From JACCZR01 sp035296565 (GTDB taxonomy: Bacteria; Actinomycetota; Thermoleophilia; Solirubrobacterales; Thermoleophilaceae), in contig DATHAQ010000015.1 in the NCBI GenBank assembly GCA_035296565.1, forward strand, positions 62,001-126,000: DNA of 64,000 bases. Direction: 5' to 3'. The first letter of the stretch is position 1. Every line of letters begins with the position of its first letter. Positions 47,664 to 54,811 of this stretch are shown one piece after another. The position numbers and the translations under genes were made by a program. The notes under the pieces are model-generated. The model was not told where the DNA came from and did not search any database. It saw nothing but the letters and a program-made list of their open reading frames with translations.

Positions 47664-48995
47664 TCAGGCTAGCTCTTGCACCACGAGGTCCACCAGGCGC
47701 TTCGCCACGGCCTCGCACTCCTCCTGCCCGGGGGCCTCGACCATCACGCGGACCAGCGGCTCGGTCCCCGAAGGGCGCACCAGCACCCGGCCGCGGCCCT
47801 CCAGAGCGGCGTTCTCACGCTGCACGGCCTCCCAGACCGTCGCGGCGCCCTCGATCGCATCGCGATCGGCAACCGTCACGTTGACGAGGGTCTGGGGGAG
47901 CTTCTCCATCGCCTGGCGGCGGGCCAGGTCACCGCCGTTCAGGGCCTCGAGGGACAGCAGCGCCGCGGCCAACCCGTCCCCAGAGGGGACGAAGCCCGTC
48001 TCGATGATGTGGCCCGACTGCTCCCCGCCGAGCCCCCACCCGCGCCGCAGCAGCTCGGCCAGCACGTGGCGGTCGCCCACCGGGGTGGTGGCGACGTGCA
48101 CCCCGGCGCGCTCCATGGCCTGGTGGAAGCCGTAGTTGGTCATCACCGTCACGGCGACGCCCTCGCCGGGCAGGCGTCCCGCGCCGCGCAGGTGCAGCGC
48201 CGCCAGGGCCAGCAGCTCATCCCCGTCGACCACCGTCCCCTCGCGGTCGACCGCCAGCACCCGGTCGCCGTCCCCGTCGAAGGCGAAGCCCAGGTCGAAG
48301 TCCCCCTCGGCCACTTGCGGCGCCAGCGCGTCGATGTGGGTCGAGCCGCAGCCGTCGTTGATGTTGCGCCCGTCGGGCTCGGCCCCGATGGTCTCTGCGT
48401 GGGCGCCGAGGCGGCGGAAGATCTCGGGGGCCGCCCGGTAGGTGGCCCCGTGGGCGCAGTCCAGCAGCACGCGCACGTCCGACAGGTCCAGGGCGCTGAA
48501 GCGCAGCTCGAGCTCGCGCAGGTAGTCCCCGGTGGCTCCGTGCAGCTCGCGCACTCGCCCTATCGGCACCGCCGCGGCGTGCTCGCCGGCGGCCACGTGC
48601 TCCTCGATGCGCCGCTCGTCCTCGTCGGGGAGCTTGGTTCCCCCTGGCCCGAAGAACTTGATGCCGTTGTCGCGGTAGGGGTTGTGTGAGGCCGAGACGA
48701 CAACCGCCAGGTCGAACTCGTAGCGGCGAAGCAAGAGCGCGGCCCCCGGGGTGGGCAGCACACCGCCCAGCAGGGCATGGCCCCCGCCCGCCGCCACCCC
48801 GGCGGCCAGCGAGGCCTCGAGCATCTCGCCGGACTCGCGGGTGTCGCGGACGATCAGGACCTGCGGGGCGCTCGCCGCCGACACGGCCGTCGCCGCGCGG
48901 CCGAGCGCGACCGCCAGCTCGGCGGTCAGCAACTCACCGGCCACGCCCCGCACCCCGTCGGTGCCGAAGAGCCGCTTGGGGCCCGGTTCCGCCAT
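47664..48995 (-). CDS. glmM: Phosphoglucosamine mutase
   Basis: 443 residues. Interconverts glucosamine 6- and 1-phosphate. Start KRLFGTDGVRGVAGELLT; phospho-serine loop VVVSASHNPYRDNGIKFFG (Ser103); metal loop FAFDGDGDRVLAVD; sugar loop GGEQSGHIIE; C-terminal VLVRPSGTEPLVRVM. ATG at 48995 fits the family; a longer frame to 49043 would be translated from a dispersed repeat and is rejected. No purine-rich ribosome site precedes the ATG, so translation may depend on rpsI upstream. Confidence 0.96.
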   Translation of the reverse strand: MAEPGPKRLFGTDGVRGVAGELLTAELAVALGRAATAVSAASAPQVLIVRDTRESGEMLEASLAAGVAAGGGHALLGGVLPTPGAALLLRRYEFDLAVVVSASHNPYRDNGIKFFGPGGTKLPDEDERRIEEHVAAGEHAAAVPIGRVRELHGATGDYLRELELRFSALDLSDVRVLLDCAHGATYRAAPEIFRRLGAHAETIGAEPDGRNINDGCGSTHIDALAPQVAEGDFDLGFAFDGDGDRVLAVDREGTVVDGDELLALAALHLRGAGRLPGEGVAVTVMTNYGFHQAMERAGVHVATTPVGDRHVLAELLRRGWGLGGEQSGHIIETGFVPSGDGLAAALLSLEALNGGDLARRQAMEKLPQTLVNVTVADRDAIEGAATVWEAVQRENAALEGRGRVLVRPSGTEPLVRVMVEAPGQEECEAVAKRLVDLVVQELA

Positions 48996-49010
48996 GGAGG
49001 GGTTACCGAC

Positions 49011-49050
49011 GGAGCGCAGGCCGGAGGTTGGCCGGCCGAGCACCGCCCGG
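49011..49050 (-). repeat. Dispersed palindromic repeat, copy J (inside the rpsI-glmM gap)
   Basis: Minus-orientation copy: plus strand GGAGCGCAGGCCGGAGGTT followed by GGCCGGCCGAGCACCGC. It is the only sizeable gap within the otherwise overlapping rplM-corA operon, so the repeat is transcribed and may form a hairpin in the mRNA. Confidence 0.85.
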
Positions 49051-49058
49051 TCGTCCGG

Positions 49059-50018
49059 TCACCGCTTGGAGAACTGCGGGCGCTTGCGCGCCTTCTTGAG
49101 GCCGGCCTTCTTGCGCTCCTTCACCCGCGGGTCGCGGGTGAGGAAGCCGCGCTTCTTGAGCTCGGTGCGGAGGTTGGGGTCGGCCTCGACCAGCGCGCGG
49201 GCGATGCCGTGGCGCAGCGCGCCGGCCTGGGCCGACACCCCGCCGCCGTGGATGCGGGCGGCCACGTCCATGCGCGAGCCGTAGCCGGCCGTCTCGAGCG
49301 GCTGGCGGGCCATGCGTTGGAGCTTCACGCGCGGGAAGACGTCGTCGAGCGGGCGGCCGTTGACCCGGTAGGTGCCGTCGCCGGGCTTGAGGATCACACG
49401 GGCGATGGCGTGCTTGCGCTTGCCGGTCGCCTGGTAGCGCGCGTCCTTGGCGAAGTCCAGCGGCTCGCGGGCGAGCGGCTGGTCGTCCTCGTCCTCGGAC
49501 TCGTCGCGCTGGACGAGCGCGCCCTCCTCGGCCTCGAACTCGGCGCCCGCGAGGGCCTGCTCGGCCTCGCTGCCGGCACCCTCCTCCTCCAGCACCAGGT
49601 CGGGCTCGAGGTGAGCCCCCGGGATGACGTCGTCGCCGCCGGCCTGGCGCGCCGCGGGCGCGGGGGCGTCCTCGGCGGGCGCCTCTTCGGCGGGTTCGTC
49701 GCCCGCGGGCCCCTCCACGGCTGGTTCGGGCTCGGCGGGCTGGGGCGCGGTCGGCTCCTCGGCGGCGGGCTCCTCCGCGCTGGGCTCCTCTGCGGCGGGC
49801 TCCTCGGCGGCGGGCTCCGGATCGGCGGGCGGCTCGTCGGTGCCGCTCTCGGCGGACTCGCCGGCGGTCTCGGGGGCCTCGTCGTGCTGATCGGCCTCGT
49901 CGGGCTCCGGCGTCGGGGCCTCGGACCCGCCCGTGTCGGCGTCGGCCGGGGCCACGCCGTCGGCGGTGGGCTCGCCCTCCTCGGGGGTCTCCTCGGGATC
50001 GCGCGGGTCTTCGATCAT
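49059..50018 (-). CDS. rpsI: 30S ribosomal protein S9 with long acidic N-terminal extension
   Basis: 319 residues. The last 127 (from ARYQATGKRKHAIARVIL) are ordinary S9, including the conserved GYGSRMDVAARIHGGG and the basic C-terminal KKARKRPQFSKR that contacts P-site tRNA. The first 192 residues are strongly acidic, Pro/Ala/Glu-rich (runs such as PAAEEPAAEEPSAEEP) with a later acidic QRDESEDEDDQPLA. The ATG overlaps the rplM stop (ATGA), so this start is well supported. Such an extension on S9 is far beyond the usual few residues. Confidence 0.93.
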   Translation of the reverse strand: MIEDPRDPEETPEEGEPTADGVAPADADTGGSEAPTPEPDEADQHDEAPETAGESAESGTDEPPADPEPAAEEPAAEEPSAEEPAAEEPTAPQPAEPEPAVEGPAGDEPAEEAPAEDAPAPAARQAGGDDVIPGAHLEPDLVLEEEGAGSEAEQALAGAEFEAEEGALVQRDESEDEDDQPLAREPLDFAKDARYQATGKRKHAIARVILKPGDGTYRVNGRPLDDVFPRVKLQRMARQPLETAGYGSRMDVAARIHGGGVSAQAGALRHGIARALVEADPNLRTELKKRGFLTRDPRVKERKKAGLKKARKRPQFSKR

Positions 50019-50473
50019 GAGCCGCCCTCCCGGCGCTCGCGGGTGGGTATCTCGAGTGGCGCGGGCTGCTGCGCGGCGTGCGGGTGGTCGGGGCCCGCGT
50101 AGACCTTCAGCTTGCGCAGCTGGGCGCGGCCCAGCCGGGTGCGCGGGAGCATCCCCTTGACCGCCTTGCGGATGACCTGCTCCGGACGGCGGTCGAGCAT
50201 CTCCTCCAGGGTCCTGGAGCGCAGGCCCCCCGGGTAGCCCGAGTGGCGGTGGTAGCGCTTCTCCTCGCGCTTGTTGCCGGTCACGGCGATCTTCTCCGCG
50301 TTCACGACGATCACGAAGTCGCCCACGTCGCAGTGCGGCGTGAACTCCGGCTTGCGCTTGCCCCGCAGCACGTCCGCCACCTGGGTGGCCAGGCGGCCGA
50401 GGGTGTGGCCGCTCGCGTCGACGACGAGCCAGTCGCGCTCGCGGTTTGCTGGGGTTGCAACAAAGGTCTTCAT
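50015..50473 (-). CDS. rplM: 50S ribosomal protein L13
   Basis: 152 residues. Standard L13: MKTFVATPANRERDWLVVDA, GRLATQVADVLRGKRKPEF, then KRYHRHSGYPGGLRSRTLEE and LPRTRLGRAQLRKLKVYAG. First gene of the long operon; L13-S9 is the universal bacterial pair. The divergent region upstream (50474-50590) holds its promoter and, on the other strand, leads into the riboswitch. AGGTAgcagaTACCT at 50525-50540 is a small palindrome that could be part of either promoter. Confidence 0.98.
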   Translation of the reverse strand: MKTFVATPANRERDWLVVDASGHTLGRLATQVADVLRGKRKPEFTPHCDVGDFVIVVNAEKIAVTGNKREEKRYHRHSGYPGGLRSRTLEEMLDRRPEQVIRKAVKGMLPRTRLGRAQLRKLKVYAGPDHPHAAQQPAPLEIPTRERREGGS

Positions 50474-50591
50474 TCAGGGCGTGCGGGCAGGGGATCCGGC
50501 GCCCGCGGCAAAGGGCAGAGCCTAGAGGTAGCAGATACCTGCTCCCGTACGAGCGACCACACCTGGTGCTACGCTGCCCCGCCAGTCAAGA

Positions 50592-50757
50592 AGTCTGCCG
50601 AATCCCTTCAGGTGACCAAAACGCCAGAGGGGAACGGGGGAACCGTACGGAGGCCGCGTGAGCGGCAGCCGTGGGGGCGAATCGGCCGGGTCATCTGGAC
50701 CTTCCGGCCGTAGCGGCGTCGCAGGCGTCGCGAGCCCGTCAGCTAACCCCGTAGGCC
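50592..50757 (+). ncRNA. Cyclic-di-AMP (ydaO/yuaA) riboswitch
   Basis: The leader of the M23 peptidase gene contains the invariant parts of the ydaO-yuaA class in order: TGCCGAATC near 50596, GGGGGAACC across 50637-50643, GGGGCGAATCGGCC near 50673, and the diagnostic 3' block CCCGTCAGCTAACCCCGTAG at 50735-50754. This class binds two c-di-AMP molecules and in actinobacteria commonly controls cell-wall hydrolases, as here. Only 23 bases, with AAGGA, separate it from the ATG. Boundaries are approximate. Confidence 0.92.
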
Positions 50758-50780
50758 GGGACAGAAGGACGGGACAACTA

Positions 50781-52025
50781 ATGGCCGGTTTGGTTCGCAC
50801 CCCATCGCGAATAGTCGTCGCGCTTGCGCTGCTGGCCGCGTGCGCCGCGGTCCCCAGCGCCTCCGCCCAGACCTCGACCACTCCTCAGAGCGGCACAATG
50901 GCCCCGGGGGGGAGCACCTACAGCTCGCCGCCGGTGATCAGGAAGGTCCGCTGCGTCTCGGCCTGCGCCTCGCGCAGGCGCCTGCGCGGCGGCTCCACGG
51001 CCCGCATCGAGGGCCGTTACCTCGCGGGTGTGACCAAGGTGACCTTCCACGGCTCGGTCGGCCGCCGCGACGACCGCCGCGTCGCCGTCAAGCCCGGCAC
51101 CTCGACTCGCCGCCTGCGCGTGCAGGTCCCGCTGTCTGCCGTCTCGGGTCCCGTCTCCGTGCAGGTGTCGAAGTCGGTGAGGTCGCGCCGCTCGCGCTCG
51201 GTGAAGATCCTCCCCGCACCCGAGATCGAGCCCAACCCCGTGCTCTCCCCCGTTCCGGGCACCGGCCAGGGCGGCACGCCCCGCCTGGAGACAGCCACCA
51301 GCCGCACCAAGTTCTACTTCGCCGGCAGCAGCGTTCGCTTCTCCTACCGGGTCACCCATCCGAGCCCTGTGAGCGTGACGGTGGACCTCATCCGCACCGA
51401 CGGCACCGTCGCCTACACCTGGTCGCCCGGCCCCGCCGCGCCCGGCCAGACGCTGAGCGTGCTCTGGCGCGGCACGCTGCAGGGCCGCCCGGCGCCCCCG
51501 GGCCGCTACTCGTTCCGGCTGAACGCCTCATCCTCCACCGGCGCGCGCGCGCGGAGCTCAAGCACCACCCCGGTCACCGCCCGCGACGCCTTCGACCTCT
51601 TCCCCCACATCTTCCCCGTACGCGGCCGCCACAACTTCGGCGGGAGCGGCGCGCGCTTCGGCGCCGGCCGTGCCGGACACAGCCACCAAGGCCAGGATGT
51701 GATGGCCAGGTGCGGCACGCGGCTGGTCGCCGCGCGCGGCGGCAAGGTCAAGGCAAAGGGCTACCACAGTGCCGCGGGCAACTACCTGATCATCACCGGC
51801 TCGCGCAGCGGACAGGACTACGGGTACATGCACCTCACCGAGCCGAGCGCCTTCGACCGCGGCGACAGGGTCCTCACCGGCCAGCGCATCGGCACGGTGG
51901 GCGAGACCGGCAACGCGCGCGGCTGCCACCTGCACTTCGAGCTGTGGCGCAGGCCGGGCTGGTACAGCGGCGGCCGGCCGTTCGATCCCCTTCCCGCGCT
52001 GCGGGACTGGGACTCCTACTCCTAG
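50781..52025 (+). CDS. Secreted M23 (LytM) peptidase
   Basis: 414 residues. Signal peptide to about residue 29 (VVALALLAACAAVPSASAQ), then a long Ser/Thr/Arg-rich and beta-type region containing an Ig-like segment (CVSACASRRRLRGGSTARIE ... RVQVPLSAVSGPVSVQV). The C-terminal M23 domain has HSHQGQDVMARCGT and GCHLHFELW, the zinc His/Asp and catalytic His. It would cut peptidoglycan peptide bridges. ATG at 50781; expression is expected to be switched by the c-di-AMP riboswitch directly upstream. Confidence 0.92.
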   Translation: MAGLVRTPSRIVVALALLAACAAVPSASAQTSTTPQSGTMAPGGSTYSSPPVIRKVRCVSACASRRRLRGGSTARIEGRYLAGVTKVTFHGSVGRRDDRRVAVKPGTSTRRLRVQVPLSAVSGPVSVQVSKSVRSRRSRSVKILPAPEIEPNPVLSPVPGTGQGGTPRLETATSRTKFYFAGSSVRFSYRVTHPSPVSVTVDLIRTDGTVAYTWSPGPAAPGQTLSVLWRGTLQGRPAPPGRYSFRLNASSSTGARARSSSTTPVTARDAFDLFPHIFPVRGRHNFGGSGARFGAGRAGHSHQGQDVMARCGTRLVAARGGKVKAKGYHSAAGNYLIITGSRSGQDYGYMHLTEPSAFDRGDRVLTGQRIGTVGETGNARGCHLHFELWRRPGWYSGGRPFDPLPALRDWDSYS

Positions 52026-52072
52026 GCGGCAAACCTTGCGGAGGGACCCGGGCGCGGCGGTAGGCTCACCCC

Positions 52073-52939
52073 GTGCAGTCTGTCTCCCCGGCCAACGAGG
52101 AGGCGATCGAGGCTTGGAACGGCGTCCTCTTCGATCGCTTCCTCCAGTACCGCGACATTCTCGTCGGCGGGCTGGCTCCGCACAGCGACCGTGCGCTGGC
52201 CCGGCACCCGCCCCGGCCGGGCGAGCGCGTGCTGGACATCGGCTGCGGTTTCGGCGAGACCACCCGGCAGCTTGCAGCGCTGGTGGGCCCCGAGGGCGAG
52301 GTCGTGGGGGTCGACTCGAGCGAGCGCTTCATCGAGGTCGCCAGCGCTGAGGCAGAGGCCGCGGGTGTGGAGAACGCCCGCTTCGCGGTGGCCGACGTGG
52401 AGGCGGCGCAGCTCGAGGACGACTTCGACTACGTCTTCGCCCGCATGGGGACCATGTTCTTCGCCAACCCGGTGCCGGCCCACCGGAACATCCGCCGGGC
52501 GATGAAGCCCGGCGGCCGGCTCTGCAACGTGGTCTGGCGCAAGAAGATGGACAACGAGTGGATGTACCGCGCCGAGCAGGTGGTGGAGCAGTTCGTGACC
52601 GAGGACGAGGACAGCGACGAGCTGACCTGCGGGCCTGGCCCATTCGCGCTTGCCGACGCCGACAAGACGAGCCAGGTCCTCCTCTCGGCGGGCTTCGCGG
52701 ACGTAGCCTTGGAGCGCAATGACCTGCCCTTCGTCAGCGGACGCGACATCGACGAGGCGGTGGGGCTGGTCATGGCGATCGGCCCAGCCGGCGAGGTGCT
52801 GCGCCTGGCGGGCGAAGACGCCGTGCGCCTGAGGTCGGAGATCGAGGCGGCGCTGCGAGAGGAGATGGGTCACTTCGAGGGTCCTGACGGCGTGGTCACC
52901 ACCGCCTCGACCTGGACCGTCACCGCTACGGCGGCCTGA
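52073..52939 (+). CDS. SAM-dependent methyltransferase (class I)
   Basis: 288 residues. The SAM site is RVLDIGCGFGETTRQLAALV (about 52-71), followed by VGVDSSERFIEVASAEA and the NVVWRKKMDNEWMYRAE segment typical of UbiE/UbiG-like proteins. FARMGTMFFANPVPAHRNIR is the usual helix after strand 4. GTG at 52073 is the first start. Substrate unknown. A second methyltransferase follows after 84 bases; they are only distantly similar, so not a recent duplication. Confidence 0.85.
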   Translation: MQSVSPANEEAIEAWNGVLFDRFLQYRDILVGGLAPHSDRALARHPPRPGERVLDIGCGFGETTRQLAALVGPEGEVVGVDSSERFIEVASAEAEAAGVENARFAVADVEAAQLEDDFDYVFARMGTMFFANPVPAHRNIRRAMKPGGRLCNVVWRKKMDNEWMYRAEQVVEQFVTEDEDSDELTCGPGPFALADADKTSQVLLSAGFADVALERNDLPFVSGRDIDEAVGLVMAIGPAGEVLRLAGEDAVRLRSEIEAALREEMGHFEGPDGVVTTASTWTVTATAA

Positions 52940-53022
52940 GCTCGCGCAGCCTGCGCGGCCGGCCGCGGACAGCGCGGCGCCGGCCACCGTGCCCGCGCGA
53001 TTCTCGCCGCCCGCGGCTTGAC

Positions 53023-53850
53023 ATGCTGCCCGCCGTGGGCGACGCCGACGAGTTCAAGGCCTTCGAGGCCGAGGGCTGGTCGGCGCAGGCCGGCAGCTAC
53101 GACCGGCTCATGGGCCGAGTCACCGACCGCGTCGCCGAGGCGCTGCTGGATGCGGCCGGGCTCCGCCGCGGCGAGCGCGTGCTCGACGTGGCTACCGGCA
53201 CCGGGGCCGTGGCCGCCGCGGCGGCGGCCCGGGGTGCGCAGGTTACCGGCGTGGACATCTCCGAGGAGATGCTCGAGGTGGCTCGGCAGCGGGTTCCCGG
53301 GGCGCGCTTCGTGGCCGCCGACGCCGAGGAGCTGGCGCTGGGTGAGAGCTTCGACGTTGTGGTGGCCGGCTTTCTGGTCAACCATCTCCCGCGGCCCGAG
53401 CGGGCGGTGGCGGCCTGGGCCCGCGCGCTGGCCCCCGGCGGCCGCGTGGCGCTGTCGCTGTGGGACCGCCCCGACCGCAACCGCCTCTTCGGGCTGATAG
53501 GCGACGCGATCGGCGAGCTTGCCCACGACGCCGTGCCCGACGGCCCCGACCCGTATCGCTTCGCGGGGCGGCCTCAGCTCGAGGCGCTGCTCGCCGGCGC
53601 AGGGCTGGCCCAGCCGAGCGCCCGAACCCTGCGCTTCGCCCAGCCGGTGGACGGGGCCGACGAGCTGTGGGAGGGGCTGCTCGGCGGCAGCGTGCGCTCA
53701 GCCGCCCGCATCCACGCTCAGCCCGACGCCGAGCGCGAGCGGGCCCGCGAGCGCCTGCACCGGCTCACGGAGGAATGCCGGGAGGGCGACCGGCTGGCGG
53801 TGCCGGTCTGCGTGACCCTGGGGTGGGCAGTCAGCCCAGCTCGCGGGTGA
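53023..53850 (+). CDS. SAM-dependent methyltransferase (UbiE/Coq5-like)
   Basis: 275 residues. Motif I RVLDVATGTGAVAAAAAARG (about 52-71), motif II VTGVDISEEMLEVARQRVPG, then SFDVVVAGFLVNHLPRPERA and LAPGGRVALSLWD as post-motifs. Overall like UbiE-type or polyketide/quinone methyltransferases. First usable start TTG/ATG near 53023 gives MLPAVGDADEFKAFEAEGWS. Its last 20 bases overlap the convergent nitrilase gene. Function cannot be fixed from sequence. Confidence 0.83.
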   Translation: MLPAVGDADEFKAFEAEGWSAQAGSYDRLMGRVTDRVAEALLDAAGLRRGERVLDVATGTGAVAAAAAARGAQVTGVDISEEMLEVARQRVPGARFVAADAEELALGESFDVVVAGFLVNHLPRPERAVAAWARALAPGGRVALSLWDRPDRNRLFGLIGDAIGELAHDAVPDGPDPYRFAGRPQLEALLAGAGLAQPSARTLRFAQPVDGADELWEGLLGGSVRSAARIHAQPDAERERARERLHRLTEECREGDRLAVPVCVTLGWAVSPARG

Positions 53851-54811
53851 AGCCCCGCGAGTTCTCGAGGGGCCGGTAGATCTCGTTGAAATCCAGCGCG
53901 TAGTCGAACTCGTCGTGCTCGTCGGCGCGCGCGCCCTTGATGTCGAGGTTGTGGACGATCACCAGCTCCTCGTTGAAGTGCGAGGCCTGCACCAGGGTCA
54001 TCCCCGAGGGCGCCCACACGCCCGAGCCACCCCAGAAGGCGACGTTGCTGACGCCGTGGGTCCCTACTGCGTTGCAGGCGAAGGTCCACACCTGATTGGT
54101 GGCCGAGTTGGCAGCCATCACCTTGTCCCACAGCTGACCGTAGTAGGCGTCGGTGCGCACGTTCATGCCGGCGTAGTCGCGCGTGGCCGCCGCCCGCCAG
54201 GAGGCCAGCTGCACGATGCCGTCCACCTTGTCGCCGAGCGAGTACTCACGCAGCAGGTCGCTGAAGAGGTAGTCGTAGCAAGTGGTGAAGCCGAAGCGGC
54301 CCCAGCCGCGCTCGCTGTTCACCACGAGCCGGTCGTCGCGCCCGCTCTCGGAGTAGGTCTTCTCGATTCCTGGCAGGAAGACCTTGTTGTAGATGTTGTC
54401 CTCGTGGCGGTAGTCGAACCCGCGCGCCACGGGGAAGGTCGAGTTGAAGTACTTGCCGTCGGGCCCCTGCGTGACGTTGTTGAGGATCACGCCGATGAAC
54501 TGGTCGTCGAACAACGGCATGAGCTCGTTATCGATCCAGTCGTGGTGCTTGTGCGTGAGCGCCTTGTCCATGTACTCCCGGCACGCCCGCTCGTCGTCCC
54601 AGAAGTAGCCCGACAGGCAGAACTCCGGGAAGACCCCGAAGTTGACCCCGCGCTCCTTGAAGATCTTGGCGACCCGCAGGACCTTGTCCTTGTTGGCCTC
54701 CACGTCTGGCACGTGGGCCCTGATGTTGGCCAGCCCGATGGAGACGTGCGACGGGTCAGCGGAGAACGTACGCTCGACGACGTAGAACTCGTCGGCGGTG
54801 TCTACTCCCAT
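53831..54811 (-). CDS. Carbon-nitrogen hydrolase (nitrilase superfamily)
   Basis: 326 residues. The Glu-Lys-Cys triad is visible: VFPEFCLSGYFWDDERACRE (Glu), NKVFLPGIEKTYSESG (Lys) and FGFTTCYDYLFSDLLREYSL (Cys). Would hydrolyse an amide or nitrile; AGMNVRTDAYYGQLWDKVMA and the C-terminal DFNEIYRPLENSRG resemble the branch near nitrilase-related amidases. ATG at 54811 lies ten bases inside the guaA end; the frame is open far upstream but only antisense to guaA. Last gene of the purine series. Substrate unknown. Confidence 0.85.
   Translation of the reverse strand: MGVDTADEFYVVERTFSADPSHVSIGLANIRAHVPDVEANKDKVLRVAKIFKERGVNFGVFPEFCLSGYFWDDERACREYMDKALTHKHHDWIDNELMPLFDDQFIGVILNNVTQGPDGKYFNSTFPVARGFDYRHEDNIYNKVFLPGIEKTYSESGRDDRLVVNSERGWGRFGFTTCYDYLFSDLLREYSLGDKVDGIVQLASWRAAATRDYAGMNVRTDAYYGQLWDKVMAANSATNQVWTFACNAVGTHGVSNVAFWGGSGVWAPSGMTLVQASHFNEELVIVHNLDIKGARADEHDEFDYALDFNEIYRPLENSRGFTRELG

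Noticed and set aside
48995..49043. Extended start of glmM from 49043
   Set aside because: The added residues are encoded by a dispersed repeat and the family begins at the ATG at 48995.
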